Origin: Flavobacteriaceae bacterium
GTDB taxonomy: Bacteria > Bacteroidota > Bacteroidia > Flavobacteriales > Flavobacteriaceae
Direction of reading: 5' to 3'
DNA: 64,000 bases
Assembly: GCA_031277535.1 (NCBI GenBank)
Contig: JAITMD010000005.1
Coordinates: forward strand, 248,001 to 312,000
In this document: in pieces, positions 8,033 through 17,615 of the stretch
How the letters are laid out: the number at the start of each line of letters is the position of its first letter
Position numbering within the stretch: position 1 is the stretch's first letter
Program-made: the position numbers and the translations under genes
The notes under the pieces: generated by a model
What the model was told of the DNA's origin: nothing
Database searches by the model: none
What the model saw: the letters and a program-made list of their open reading frames with translations, nothing else

Positions 8033-8733
8033 ATCAAACTATATTGATTTAACATTAATTGAATTTCTTCAATACTATTAAACATCAAAACATCTATAAT
8101 AGATAACCAAGGAACAAACTCTTCGTTAAATTGTCGATATATATGGTTGTCACTTTGAATAAAATATAATTCTAAACCTTTAGATAAAAAATCCTCCTTA
8201 TTATACAACTTTTGTCCTCCTATAGGATTAATGTATACTGATGCATTTTCTTTATGACATATAGAAATCACTCTAAACTTACTAGATAATTCATTATTCA
8301 TGTAACTCTCTGATGAATAAACAAATTCTGTTTTTAATTTTAAGTACTTAGAAACTGTAATAATACTATCTTTTGCTAAAACACCTATCCCTTCAGTATC
8401 ATTATCTAAAACACTATAAATCAACTTATAAATATCATCAAAATAAGGTGCTTTTTTATAATTTTGTTCTATTGAACGTAAAAACTTAATCTTCCAATTA
8501 CTAAATAATCGAGAATGTAACTTAACATCATTAATCTTAGTAAAAGAACTTGCTTTCTCTAAAGGAATTGTAAACAATGATGCTTTACCTTGCAATAATA
8601 TATTATTGCGATTTATCCATCCTTGTTTTATGTAATTTACATCATCATAAAAAACAAACTTATCTACAGCATTTATCAGTTGAAAATAACCAATATAAGG
8701 TAAAAAATAAGGTTGCATAATAGCTATCTTCAT
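8029..8733 (-). CDS. WbqC family protein
   Basis: The 234-residue protein starts MKIAIMQPYFLPYIGYFQL and continues with a VFYDDVNYIKQGWINRN block, the hallmark of the WbqC family (PF08889). These proteins are common in O-antigen and capsule clusters of Gram-negative bacteria; their reaction is not firmly established, although a role in transferring amino-acid-like or acyl groups to sugars has been proposed. It overlaps the next gene by 4 bp and lies 13 bp after the aminotransferase gene. The family call is strong and the function open. Confidence 0.88.
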   Translation of the reverse strand: MKIAIMQPYFLPYIGYFQLINAVDKFVFYDDVNYIKQGWINRNNILLQGKASLFTIPLEKASSFTKINDVKLHSRLFSNWKIKFLRSIEQNYKKAPYFDDIYKLIYSVLDNDTEGIGVLAKDSIITVSKYLKLKTEFVYSSESYMNNELSSKFRVISICHKENASVYINPIGGQKLYNKEDFLSKGLELYFIQSDNHIYRQFNEEFVPWLSIIDVLMFNSIEEIQLMLNQYSLI

Positions 8734-8746
8734 ATTTTCTATTTAC

Positions 8747-9820
8747 TTACAATTCACACATTATTTCACAAATACGCTTTACATCCTCTATTTCTAAATC
8801 ATAATAGAATGGTAAACAAATAGCACGTTTAGCTATATCTTCTGTTACTTCTAACATTTGTTTTGGTAAATATGGTAATGCGGATGCTAAAGATGGATAA
8901 AAATAACGTCGAATATGAATACCTTCTTTCAATAAAGCTTCCCTAACCCTAAATAATAATTCTTCACTTTCTAATACTAAAGGAAAATAAGGATAGTTCA
9001 TTGTTGCATTATCTCTCCAAATAGGCTGAATAGCTTTAAAATTTTTCAAACCTTCACTATAAGCCTCGTGCAACTCTTTTCGCTTTTTACTAATATTTGC
9101 AATATATTTAAAATTTGCAATTCCCATAGCTGCGTGCATTTCCGAATTCTTTCCATTGATTCCTAAATCAGTAAACACGTCAAACCCTGCAATTCCAAAG
9201 TTACGTATACGCTGCAATTTTACATTTAATTCTTTATCCTTCGTTACAATAAAACCACCTTCCGTACTGTGATACAACTTTGTTGCATGTAAAGAACACG
9301 TAGAAATATCACCATATTCAAAGATTGATTTACCTTTATATTCAACACCAAATGCATGTGCTCCATCATATATCACTTTCAGCTTATGCTTTTTAGCTAT
9401 TATATCAATTGCTTCTACATCACAAGGATTTCCATATACATGAGTAGCCAAAATTGCTACAGTATTCTCAGTAATAGCTTCCTCTATTTTATTTGCATCT
9501 ATAGTTAAACTATCCCTATCAATATCTACAAAAACTGGCGTACACCCTTCCCATACAATTGTACTTGTTGTTGCAACAAATGAAAAAGGTGTTGTTATAA
9601 TCTCTCCTTTTAAATCCAATGCTTTTATTGCCATTTGTAAAGCAACAGTACCGTTTGTAACAAACAATAAATTACTAACCTTTAACTTGTCTTGTAACTT
9701 ACTCTCCAATTCTGTGGCCAAAGGCCCCATATTTGTTAACCAATGACGTTCCCAAATACCTTCTAACAATACTTTATACTCCTCAAACGGTGGTAAAAAT
9801 GGTTTAACTACTGGAATCAT
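8747..9820 (-). CDS. VioA-like dTDP-4-amino-4,6-dideoxyglucose aminotransferase
   Basis: This is a 357-residue DegT/DnrJ/EryC1/StrS aminotransferase. It shows the PLP-phosphate region TNGTVALQMA (residues 55-64), PFSFVATTST, the Asp pair to the PLP ring in YDGAHAFG (D152), and the Schiff-base lysine K181 in SLHATKLYHSTEGG. Overall wording (start PVVKPFLPP, W-L-T-N-x-G-P) is close to VioA, which converts dTDP-4-keto-6-deoxyglucose and glutamate to dTDP-4-amino-4,6-dideoxyglucose. The preceding rmlA gene ends directly next to it, and rmlB lies upstream, so the substrate is provided by the operon. Alternative: a related 4-aminosugar such as the galacto isomer. Confidence 0.8.
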   Translation of the reverse strand: MIPVVKPFLPPFEEYKVLLEGIWERHWLTNMGPLATELESKLQDKLKVSNLLFVTNGTVALQMAIKALDLKGEIITTPFSFVATTSTIVWEGCTPVFVDIDRDSLTIDANKIEEAITENTVAILATHVYGNPCDVEAIDIIAKKHKLKVIYDGAHAFGVEYKGKSIFEYGDISTCSLHATKLYHSTEGGFIVTKDKELNVKLQRIRNFGIAGFDVFTDLGINGKNSEMHAAMGIANFKYIANISKKRKELHEAYSEGLKNFKAIQPIWRDNATMNYPYFPLVLESEELLFRVREALLKEGIHIRRYFYPSLASALPYLPKQMLEVTEDIAKRAICLPFYYDLEIEDVKRICEIMCEL

Positions 9821-10690
9821 TTATATAAATCTTTTTTTAATATAATCGTAATAATCTCCTTTTAATCCTACTATTGATTGCATTACCTCTTCTTTGGATA
9901 CCCATTGATATATCAAAGCAATTTCCTCTAAACAAGCAATTTTCAACGAAGTTCTTTTTTCAACAGCTTTTACAAACTCCGTTGCCTCTGTTAGCGATTC
10001 ATGTGTTCCTGTGTCTAACCAAGCAAAACCACGGCTCATCGTTTGCAATTTTAACTGATCATTTGCTAAATACATCTGATTTACAGTAGTTATCTCCAAT
10101 TCTCCTCGATGCGAAGGCTTTACTTCTTTTGCTTTCTTCACTACAGAATTTGGATAAAAGTACAGTCCTACCACAGCATAATTAGATTTAGGTTGTATTG
10201 GTTTCTCTTCCAAGCTCAACACATTTCCTTGCCCGTCAAACTCTGCCACTCCATAACGTTCAGGGTCGTTGACATAATAACCGAAAACTACTGCCTTTTC
10301 TTCTTCTTTTACTGTTTGAACAGATTTTGTTAATATCTGCTGTAAACCTGCACCATAGAATATATTATCTCCTAAGACTAAACATACATCGTCATTACCT
10401 ATAAACTCTTCTCCTATAATAAAAGCTTGTGCTAATCCATCAGGACTTGGTTGTTCTGCATAACTCAGTTGAATACCAAACTGACTTCCATCACCAAATA
10501 ACTTTTTAAAATTTGGTAAATCATGTGGAGTAGAAATAATTAATATTTCTCGTATTCCTGCCAACATCAATACGGATAAGGGGTAATAAATCATTGGCTT
10601 ATCATAGATAGGCAACAATTGTTTTGATACCGCCAAAGTCAATGGATGTAATCTTGTTCCTGATCCACCTGCTAATATTATTCCTTTCAT
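9821..10690 (-). CDS. rmlA: Glucose-1-phosphate thymidylyltransferase
   Basis: The enzyme makes dTDP-glucose from dTTP and glucose-1-phosphate, the first step to dTDP-deoxysugars. The 289 residues begin [18 protein letters not shown] with the nucleotide-binding GGSGTR loop (8-13), then the lysine of [16 protein letters not shown] and the metal-binding LGDNIFYG. Length is normal for RmlA. It directly abuts the VioA-like gene and follows rmlB by 131 bp. There is no rmlC or rmlD in the window, which fits a 4-aminodideoxy sugar rather than rhamnose as the product. The call is very safe. Confidence 0.95.
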   Translation of the reverse strand: MKGIILAGGSGTRLHPLTLAVSKQLLPIYDKPMIYYPLSVLMLAGIREILIISTPHDLPNFKKLFGDGSQFGIQLSYAEQPSPDGLAQAFIIGEEFIGNDDVCLVLGDNIFYGAGLQQILTKSVQTVKEEEKAVVFGYYVNDPERYGVAEFDGQGNVLSLEEKPIQPKSNYAVVGLYFYPNSVVKKAKEVKPSHRGELEITTVNQMYLANDQLKLQTMSRGFAWLDTGTHESLTEATEFVKAVEKRTSLKIACLEEIALIYQWVSKEEVMQSIVGLKGDYYDYIKKRFI

Positions 10691-10783
10691 TTCTTCTTTT
10701 ATATTTTTGTTTTTTTGTGATTCTGTATTTTTGTTTTAAAAACTATATTTAAACAAAAACATAAACCAAAAAGAACCTATTTT

Positions 10784-10807
10784 ATAGACGCAAAGTATTG
10801 CGTCTAT
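10784..10807. repeat. Perfect hairpin between rmlB and rmlA
   Basis: ATAGACGCAA and TTGCGTCTAT form a perfect 10-bp stem with a 4-nt loop. Neither side ends in a T run, so it is not a classic terminator. It may protect or process the message between the two genes. Confidence 0.5.
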
Positions 10808-10821
10808 TACATTCTGTAAAC

Positions 10822-11868
10822 CTATTTGTATTGTTCCTTGTAATAATCTGCATATGCTCCACTTGTCACATTATCCAACCATTCTTGATTATGCATATAC
10901 CAATCTATCGTTTTAGCTAATCCTTCTGGAAAAGTAACTGATGGCGCCCATCCTAATTCTTTATTAATCTTTGTCGCATCAATAGCATAACGCAAATCGT
11001 GTCCTGGTCTATCTTTTACAAAAGTGATTAACTGTTCACTCTCTCCTACTTCACGTCCTAATACTACATCTATCTGTTGACAAAGCTCTTTCACTAAGTC
11101 AATATTCTGCCATTCATTAAATCCTCCAATATTATAAGTCTCCCCATTTCCTCCTTTGTGGAATACTTCATCTATTGCTCTGGCATGATCGATTACAAAC
11201 AACCAATCACGCGTATATTTACCATCTCCATAGATAGGTAATGGCTTTTTATGAATAATATTGTGGATACAAAGCGGAATTAACTTCTCTGGAAAGTGAT
11301 TTGGACCATAATTATTAGAACAGTTACTCACTACATAAGGCATTCCGTATGTTTCACCATACGCCCTTACAAAGTGATCAGAACTCGCTTTAGAAGCAGA
11401 ATAAGGCGAATTAGGATCATAAGCTGTTGTTTCTGTAAACAAACCTATTTCTCCCAATGTTCCATATACTTCATCTGTACTCACATGATAAAAACGTTTT
11501 CCTTCCCAATTGCCTTGCCATAATCCTTTAAAAGCTTGTAATAGATTCACTGTACCAATCACATTCGTCTTTACAAAAGCCAATGGATCTGTAATTGAAC
11601 GATCTACATGAGACTCTGCTGCCAAGTGAATTACCCCATCAAACTGTTCTTTCTGAAATAAAGCAGTAATAAAGTTTTCGTCTGTAATATCTCCTTTAAT
11701 GAAAGTATAATTAGGAGCACTCTCTAAGTCTCTTAGATTCTCTAAATTCCCTGCATACGTCAAAGCATCTAAATTATAAATATCATATTGAGGATATTTA
11801 TTTACAAATTGTCTTACAACATGAGAACCAATAAAGCCTGCTCCTCCTGTAATTACTATTTTTTTCAT
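10822..11868 (-). CDS. rmlB: dTDP-glucose 4,6-dehydratase
   Basis: The enzyme converts dTDP-glucose to dTDP-4-keto-6-deoxyglucose with tightly bound NAD. The 348-residue protein begins with the Rossmann motif GGAGFIGSHV (residues 7-16), has the STDEVYG segment with the catalytic Thr-Asp-Glu, and the Y-S-A-S-K active-site pair. Length is normal. It is the first gene of the minus-strand dTDP-sugar set and is followed by rmlA. Its product is the substrate for the VioA-like aminotransferase. The call is very safe. Confidence 0.96.
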   Translation of the reverse strand: MKKIVITGGAGFIGSHVVRQFVNKYPQYDIYNLDALTYAGNLENLRDLESAPNYTFIKGDITDENFITALFQKEQFDGVIHLAAESHVDRSITDPLAFVKTNVIGTVNLLQAFKGLWQGNWEGKRFYHVSTDEVYGTLGEIGLFTETTAYDPNSPYSASKASSDHFVRAYGETYGMPYVVSNCSNNYGPNHFPEKLIPLCIHNIIHKKPLPIYGDGKYTRDWLFVIDHARAIDEVFHKGGNGETYNIGGFNEWQNIDLVKELCQQIDVVLGREVGESEQLITFVKDRPGHDLRYAIDATKINKELGWAPSVTFPEGLAKTIDWYMHNQEWLDNVTSGAYADYYKEQYK

Positions 11869-11991
11869 TGCGTAACTTATTACATAACTATTTTGAAATA
11901 GAGTTAATTAACTATTTCACGAATCCATTCATTAACTTAATAAATTATTATTTCTTCTATTTAATACTTTATCAAATGTTAATGATGTGAA

Positions 11992-11999
11992 CAAATTTA
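11992..11999 (-). promoter_or_regulatory. Candidate -7 box of the rmlB transcript
   Basis: On the minus strand the sequence reads TAAATTTG, an exact fit to TAnnTTTG, about 125 bp before the rmlB start. No clear -33 element was seen. The rest of the 371-bp gap between rmlB and the lpxD-like gene holds nothing else recognised apart from the terminator. Confidence 0.4.
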
Positions 12000-12168
12000 C
12001 ACCTTTAGTCTTAAAAGCCCTACTCATTTCTAAGAAACTTCTACTTAGACAATTCACATTGAAATACAATTCTATTAATTAGCCAATTAAAATTATTCTA
12101 TTGTCCTATATAAATTCTATAAAAAAAATTTGACTCCACACTCTCTCTCGTCCCCCTCTTAAAAACAT

Positions 12169-12217
12169 AAATAGCAAAAGCAATTAATTATTTTAAGATT
12201 AATTGCTTTTGCTATTT
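12169..12217 (-). terminator. Strong terminator of the LpxD-family gene
   Basis: The two 20-base arms at 12169-12188 and 12198-12217 are perfectly complementary around a 9-nt loop, an unusually long stem. On the minus strand it follows the stop codon of the LpxD-family gene by about 20 bp. Confidence 0.75.
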
Positions 12218-12239
12218 ATAGAATACAATTATTTATTGA

Positions 12240-13244
12240 CTAATTCTTTACACCATAATTCTTTACCAATTGTTTTAAAGCTGCCCACTGTCTCAATGTA
12301 GCTTTTGCTTCTTGTGCTGGATATCCTAATACTGTTTTTCCTGCTTCTACATTTCCTGTAACACCAGACCCTGCACCTACAATTGCACCTTGTCCAATAG
12401 TAACATGATCTTTAATAGATGCGCTACCACCAATTACAACAAAGTCTTCTAAAGTTACAGATCCTGCTAACCCACTATTTCCAGCCATAACACAGAATTT
12501 ACCTAATACACAATTATGTCCAATTTGTACTAAGTTATCTATCTTACATCCATCTCCAATAATTGTAGCGCTAAACTTCCCTCTATCTACACAAGAGTTG
12601 GCTCCTATTTCTACGTAATTACCTATTTCTACGTTACCTATTTGAGGAATCTTTACTAATCCAAATTCTGGTGAAGGACAAAATCCAAAACCGTCTGCTC
12701 CAATTACAGCATTAGGATGTAAAATACAATGAGCTCCTATTTTACTACGTTCACGAACAACAACTCCTGACCATAATACAGTATTATCACCAATCTTACT
12801 ATCATCCAATACAGTAGAATTTGGATACATTATAACATTCTTTCCTATAACTACATTCTCTCCAATTACGCATCCTGCTCCAATCTTAGATCCCTCTCCT
12901 ATAATAGCTGTACTATCAATACTTGCATTTTCATGAATATCCGTCTTAAATACAGGCATTTTAGGAGCAAATAAAGTCAGTAATCTTGCCAATGCTATGT
13001 CTACATTATCTACTTTAATGAAAGCTCTATCTTCACCAGGTAATATAGAAATATCATGATTAACAATAGCAACTGATGCTCTTGACTCATTCCATAATCG
13101 TTCATATTTTTTATTCCCAATAAAAGATATCTGCCAATCCTCTGCTTTTTCTAATTGTTCTGCAGCTTTAATCTGTTTTAATGTACTTCCGATAATTACA
13201 CCGTTTAACACATGATTTAATTCGTCTAAAGAATATGATTTCAT
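12240..13244 (-). CDS. LpxD-family UDP-3-O-acylglucosamine N-acyltransferase
   Basis: The protein (334 residues from the ATG at 13244) has an N-terminal substrate-binding domain to about residue 100 and a long left-handed beta-helix of hexapeptide repeats (IGxxxxI) from about 105 to 310. It contains the DGFGF stretch (184-188) and VQIGHN with His243 at the place of the catalytic histidine of LpxD. LpxD adds the N-linked 3-hydroxyacyl chain in lipid A synthesis. An upstream in-frame ATG at 13298 would add 18 odd hydrophobic residues and is less likely. It is separate from other lpx genes, so it may be a second copy in the genome acting on another sugar. Confidence 0.85.
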   Translation of the reverse strand: MKSYSLDELNHVLNGVIIGSTLKQIKAAEQLEKAEDWQISFIGNKKYERLWNESRASVAIVNHDISILPGEDRAFIKVDNVDIALARLLTLFAPKMPVFKTDIHENASIDSTAIIGEGSKIGAGCVIGENVVIGKNVIMYPNSTVLDDSKIGDNTVLWSGVVVRERSKIGAHCILHPNAVIGADGFGFCPSPEFGLVKIPQIGNVEIGNYVEIGANSCVDRGKFSATIIGDGCKIDNLVQIGHNCVLGKFCVMAGNSGLAGSVTLEDFVVIGGSASIKDHVTIGQGAIVGAGSGVTGNVEAGKTVLGYPAQEAKATLRQWAALKQLVKNYGVKN

Positions 13245-13643
13245 AATTATAAAATGAGTTTCTGATACTTTTTTAATATAAACACATAAATACAACAATT
13301 ATTATATCAAACTCAATTAAGATGTAATTTTTACACATAAATAAACGATTTATAATAACAAGATAGTAAAAAACACTTATTTATTCTTAAAACACAATAA
13401 ATCAACAGTATAAAATCATATTAAATATAAAATTCAATAGAGATAAAAGTATATAAATCAAATTATTTATCTATAAAACAATCAAATACAATGAATTCAT
13501 AGTAGTTAAAGTAATTTCAATGGAAGTAATTATACCATTGTAAGCTTTTTACAAAGAAAAATGATTGACAGAGATTAGTAATTTGAAAGAGCGATTTTTT
13601 GTTACTCACTTCTCAAAAAGATTAAGTCAAAGTAACATGATGT
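13245..13643. other. Long AT-rich intergenic region
   Basis: About 400 bp without a credible gene separate the LpxD-family gene from the end of the kdp operon. It should contain the promoter of the LpxD-family gene; no exact consensus box and no repeat were seen. Confidence 0.4.
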
Positions 13644-13687
13644 AATAAAACAAGAGATTGACAAAACAGTCAATCCCTTGTTTTATT
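13644..13687 (-). terminator. Terminator of the kdp operon
   Basis: AATAAAACAAG-A-GATTGAC pairs with GTCAATC-C-CTTGTTTTATT: an 18-bp stem with one mismatch and a 6-nt loop. It overlaps the last codon of the histidine kinase gene. Confidence 0.75.
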
Positions 13688-15395
13688 ATCTACTAAAGGT
13701 AAGTACAAACTCACTTCCTACTCCATATTCACTATGTACAGCTATTGTACCATATTGTGCTTCTATAATTTCCTTACTAATAGAAAGCCCTAAACCTGTT
13801 CCTTCTCTATGAGTCCCAGGTACTCTAAAGTAACGATCAAATACTTTTCCTAAATATTCTGGCGGTATTCCCATTCCTTCATCTTTTACCTTAATAAGAG
13901 TATGAAACTCATCTTGAAAAACACTTACCTGTACAACAGAAGATTCATGTGAATAATTAATTGCATTAGCTATCAAATTTGTCAATACCCAAGTAGTTTT
14001 TTCGGCATCTACTCTAATAGGATTTAAATTCTCTGGAAGTTTTACTTCTAATTTTATTTCCTTCTGTTCTGCTAAAGTATGATTTGTCTCTATTGCATAT
14101 TGAACAATCTGCTCAATCTCACAAGGCTTCATATTCATTGTAATCTTACCACTTTCTATCTGTGTTAGATTCAATAACTCAGAAGTGATTTTTAATAATC
14201 GACCAGCATCATCTTGAATACTGTCTATCAATGTATTTTGCTCGTCGTTTAGCACTCCAATTCTTTCGTTCTTCAACAATTGAAGACTCATCTTCATAGA
14301 CGAAATTGGCGTTTTAAATTCATGAGAAACAGTAGCAATAAATCGAGTCTTAGCAGCATCTAACTCTTTGAACTCCGTAATGTTTTTCAAAATAATTACA
14401 TGCCCCACCAGCTCTTTATGTTCTTCTCCTGTTGGTGTAATCTCGATATGTAAAAACTGTTTATCAAAATAATTCTCCTTATCATTATGAATAATCTTAA
14501 GAGGTTCTTTTTCTACCTGCTCCGTATTCAAGTCTTTCAACAGCATACGCATCAAATCATTATAGATAGCTATATCCTTACTACTTTTACCTGCCATTTC
14601 CTCTTCTGGAAGCCCTAACACTTTACATGCCTCTTCATTAACAAAGATTACTTGCATATTCTCGTCTAAACCAATCACGACATCAGACATACTATTAATT
14701 AATGCCTCAATTCTTTTCTTCTGACGCATCAACTTAGCCAAATGACTGTTGTTATATTCTTCTAACTTCTGTGCCATTGTATTAAAAGACTGTGCCAATT
14801 CACCAAACTCATCATGTTTATCTAAAAATACTCTTTCTTTATAATTACTACTGGCAATCTGTTTGATACTGGCAGTCAACTTCTGAATAGGATCTGCAAT
14901 ATTAGATGGTAAATTAATCAACAACCCTAATGCAATTACAAAACAAGCTGTCCCTGCTATAGCTATCCATATTGTTGCCTGAACTGCTGTTTTATTCGCC
15001 AATTCACTTTTGAGTTCAATTGCTTGCATATTCATCTCCATCACCTCAATCAGCCATTCTCTTATTTGAAATAGATCTTCTGTCTTCTGACCATTTTTCT
15101 TGTAGGATTCAAAGTAATTTCTAAGTGTAATATTCATTTCCTTTTCACCTACTTCAGTAGCATTCCCTTCTTGATTTCGCAATTGTTCTTCAAATTGAAC
15201 TAAACGACTATCTCCTGATTTATCTAATGCACGCAGCATACTTTTTGCATATAACAACGAATTATAGTTATCATGTAAAATATTACGTGTATCAAGTTTC
15301 AGAAAATGAATATACACTGCTCCTATTCCTCCTAAAAGAATGATCAGTGTAAACAGTAATCCTAAACCTAAAGTTAGTTTTGTTTTTATTCTCAT
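13686..15395 (-). CDS. Sensor histidine kinase of the kdp locus (HAMP-PAS-HisKA-HATPase)
   Basis: The 569-residue kinase has a membrane segment at 8-30, a periplasmic region, a second segment at about 140-162, HAMP (about 163-215), a PAS domain (about 228-340), the phospho-acceptor His358 in SHEFKTP, and an ATPase domain with NLIANAINYS, DEGMGIPPE and GTGLGLS boxes. It overlaps the KdpD N-terminal gene by 4 bp. In Proteobacteria one protein carries both parts of KdpD; here the kinase is separate. It probably phosphorylates the NtrC-type regulator at 24.6-25.9 kb. The partner assignment is inferred. Confidence 0.9.
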   Translation of the reverse strand: MRIKTKLTLGLGLLFTLIILLGGIGAVYIHFLKLDTRNILHDNYNSLLYAKSMLRALDKSGDSRLVQFEEQLRNQEGNATEVGEKEMNITLRNYFESYKKNGQKTEDLFQIREWLIEVMEMNMQAIELKSELANKTAVQATIWIAIAGTACFVIALGLLINLPSNIADPIQKLTASIKQIASSNYKERVFLDKHDEFGELAQSFNTMAQKLEEYNNSHLAKLMRQKKRIEALINSMSDVVIGLDENMQVIFVNEEACKVLGLPEEEMAGKSSKDIAIYNDLMRMLLKDLNTEQVEKEPLKIIHNDKENYFDKQFLHIEITPTGEEHKELVGHVIILKNITEFKELDAAKTRFIATVSHEFKTPISSMKMSLQLLKNERIGVLNDEQNTLIDSIQDDAGRLLKITSELLNLTQIESGKITMNMKPCEIEQIVQYAIETNHTLAEQKEIKLEVKLPENLNPIRVDAEKTTWVLTNLIANAINYSHESSVVQVSVFQDEFHTLIKVKDEGMGIPPEYLGKVFDRYFRVPGTHREGTGLGLSISKEIIEAQYGTIAVHSEYGVGSEFVLTFSR

Positions 15396-16522
15396 TTCGA
15401 AAAAATTATTATGTCAATAGGTAAAGACGATAACTTCTTTAATAATTGATTGAATACATTAGTAGCTAAAATAATCTGATATAGACGCAAGCGGGGTTTT
15501 CCTATACAGATAGTTGTCACTTGTCGTTGTTCTACTTGAGTCATAATAGCCTTAGCAATATTAGGATGCTCACTCTTAATAATCTCTGCTCCCAATTCAG
15601 TAGCTAATTTAAAATTATTAATCAAATGTCGTTGCTTGTCCAAAGCAATTTTATCAGGATGTTCTTTAGGCGTTTGCACATAAAGCACATACCATTTAGA
15701 ATTCAAATAACTTGCTAAACGAGCTGTTTTTCGAATTACATTCTTTGCATTCTTGTCATTAGAACTTATACATGCCATAAATCGACTGGGTTTTGCAGAC
15801 ACAGACATACTTACTTCTGTAGCTACCTTATTTTCCACATGAGAAGCTACTTCTTTTAACGCCAACTCACGCAGTTGAAGAATATTAGATGATGTAAAGA
15901 AGTGTTGTAGTGCAGCAGGTACCTTATCAGCAGGATAAATCTTACCTTCTTTCAATCTTTCAATCAAATCATCTGCTGTAAGATCTATATTCACTACCTC
16001 ATCTGCCTCTTGTAATACCTTATCTGGTACACGTTCCATAACATCTATAGAGGTAATATCTTTTACTGCATTATTTAGACTTTCAATATGTTGGATATTT
16101 AAGGCAGATATCACATTGATACCTGCCTCTAATATTTCCATTACATCTTGCCAACGCTTAGCATTTTTACTTCCAGCTATGTTTGAATGAGCCAATTCGT
16201 CAATAATGACTATCTCAGGTCGGTCTTTTAAAATAGCTTCTAAGTCTAATTCTTCAACCATCTTCCCTTTATAGAAAACTTCTTTTCTTGGTATAATAGG
16301 TAGCCCTTCTAAAAGCACATGAGTCTCCCGACGATTATGCGTTTCTATAAAACCCAACTTTACATCTATGCCATTGCGTTGTAAATCTCTTGCTTCCATT
16401 AGCATGCGATATGTTTTACCAACACCAGCACTCATACCTATATAAACTTTAAACTTCCCGCGTTTCGATCGACGAATAAGTTCTAAAAAATCTTCTGCAC
16501 TTTGACGAGTTTCTCTTTCCAT
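15392..16522 (-). CDS. kdpD: KdpD N-terminal sensor protein (KdpD domain plus USP domain, no kinase)
   Basis: The 376 residues match only the cytoplasmic N-terminal half of KdpD. There is a P-loop-like GMSAGVGKT at 29-37, a Walker B-like IVIIDELAHSN, the conserved SALNIQHIESLN segment, and a universal-stress-protein-like domain from about residue 250 to the end. The four membrane spans, GAF part and kinase of classic KdpD are absent, not truncated by a stop: the gene is intact and fused in operon with a separate histidine kinase (4-bp overlap). It probably senses potassium, ATP or cyclic nucleotides and modulates that kinase. Confidence 0.9.
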   Translation of the reverse strand: MERETRQSAEDFLELIRRSKRGKFKVYIGMSAGVGKTYRMLMEARDLQRNGIDVKLGFIETHNRRETHVLLEGLPIIPRKEVFYKGKMVEELDLEAILKDRPEIVIIDELAHSNIAGSKNAKRWQDVMEILEAGINVISALNIQHIESLNNAVKDITSIDVMERVPDKVLQEADEVVNIDLTADDLIERLKEGKIYPADKVPAALQHFFTSSNILQLRELALKEVASHVENKVATEVSMSVSAKPSRFMACISSNDKNAKNVIRKTARLASYLNSKWYVLYVQTPKEHPDKIALDKQRHLINNFKLATELGAEIIKSEHPNIAKAIMTQVEQRQVTTICIGKPRLRLYQIILATNVFNQLLKKLSSLPIDIIIFSK

Positions 16523-17614
16523 CTATAACCGAATTGAAATACTACTTCCTATAAATGTCTGACCTGACACTTCTCTATCATTTCTCATAAAAACAGCATC
16601 TTTACTATTCAAAGACCTTGCTTCTATTCTCCACAATACCTCATCCGTAATTTGGTAATCAACATTAACGGAATATCCCCAAGTTTGAAAGCCATTAGCA
16701 GTATCTGTACTTATAATTACTCCATCTTTATCACAATAGTATTCTGCTCTTGCTGCCACACGCCATTTATCACTCAGTTTATATTGTCCCATAATCAACG
16801 GTGCATACCAATTACTATAGGCATTGCTATTCTTTTCTTTTTGTTGAGCTCCAATATCAAAACCTGCTAATAATTTCAGATTTTCATCAAACTGATAAGA
16901 AGCATATAAATTGTGGAAATATCTCATCTTACGCTCTACATCAGGTGTATCACTCCCTACAAACGAACTACTATTAATTGTCCATCTTGTATTAGGAGTA
17001 TAAGTCAACTGATGTCCTACAGCGATTGTTGAGTTTCCTTCTGGACGCTGTATGCGCTGCCAACCATTCATCACATTAAGTGCTAACATCCATTTTTGAT
17101 TAGGTGTTATATAAGACAACTTTACTGCAGATGAGAAATAAGGAGAATTCTCCGCCATCATACTGCGTGTCATTGTCATAATATCTGCTCCTATATTGCT
17201 TTCAAATCCTATATGAGAAGGCATAATACCAGCATCTAACCACAATTCTCGTGTAGGTGATAACTTCACCCCTACATTAGCTTCATAAATATTCTTTAAA
17301 CCATTAGGCTCACTTGCTAAATTAGATTTCACATAAGTTCCTGCCATAAAAGCAAGATTAGCTCTCACCCTTTCTTTCGTATAACTCAATTTAGCCATTC
17401 CGAAGTTTAAATTCACTTCATTATGACGGTTATAAGAATATACGAAGTTATTTAATTGCCCTGATTTAGGTTGATTAAAGTCATACATATAATACAACTC
17501 TCCATAAGCTTGTACCTTCAAATCATCTGTCCATTTGCGTTCTTGCGCTTGAGCAGTTGAAAAAGCAAGTGCGCCGATGACAAGCGCACCTACTAAAGAA
17601 AATCTCTCTTTCAT
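16523..17614 (-). CDS. Outer membrane beta-barrel porin of the kdp operon
   Basis: The 363-residue product has a signal peptide (MKERFSLVGALVIGALAFSTAQA, residues about 1-23, cleavage after AQA) followed by alternating beta strands rich in Tyr, Trp and Asn and ending in SSISIRL, a typical barrel end. It resembles the putative beta-barrel porin (BBP2-like) that is often found in Bacteroidota kdp operons. It lies 1 bp from kdpC and directly next to the kdpD-like gene. A role in letting potassium cross the outer membrane is plausible but inferred. Confidence 0.82.
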   Translation of the reverse strand: MKERFSLVGALVIGALAFSTAQAQERKWTDDLKVQAYGELYYMYDFNQPKSGQLNNFVYSYNRHNEVNLNFGMAKLSYTKERVRANLAFMAGTYVKSNLASEPNGLKNIYEANVGVKLSPTRELWLDAGIMPSHIGFESNIGADIMTMTRSMMAENSPYFSSAVKLSYITPNQKWMLALNVMNGWQRIQRPEGNSTIAVGHQLTYTPNTRWTINSSSFVGSDTPDVERKMRYFHNLYASYQFDENLKLLAGFDIGAQQKEKNSNAYSNWYAPLIMGQYKLSDKWRVAARAEYYCDKDGVIISTDTANGFQTWGYSVNVDYQITDEVLWRIEARSLNSKDAVFMRNDREVSGQTFIGSSISIRL

Positions 17615-17615
17615 A

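Noticed and set aside
10784..10807. Terminator between rmlB and rmlA
   Set aside because: The stem is perfect but has no T run on either strand, and both genes belong to one pathway, so it was listed only as a hairpin.
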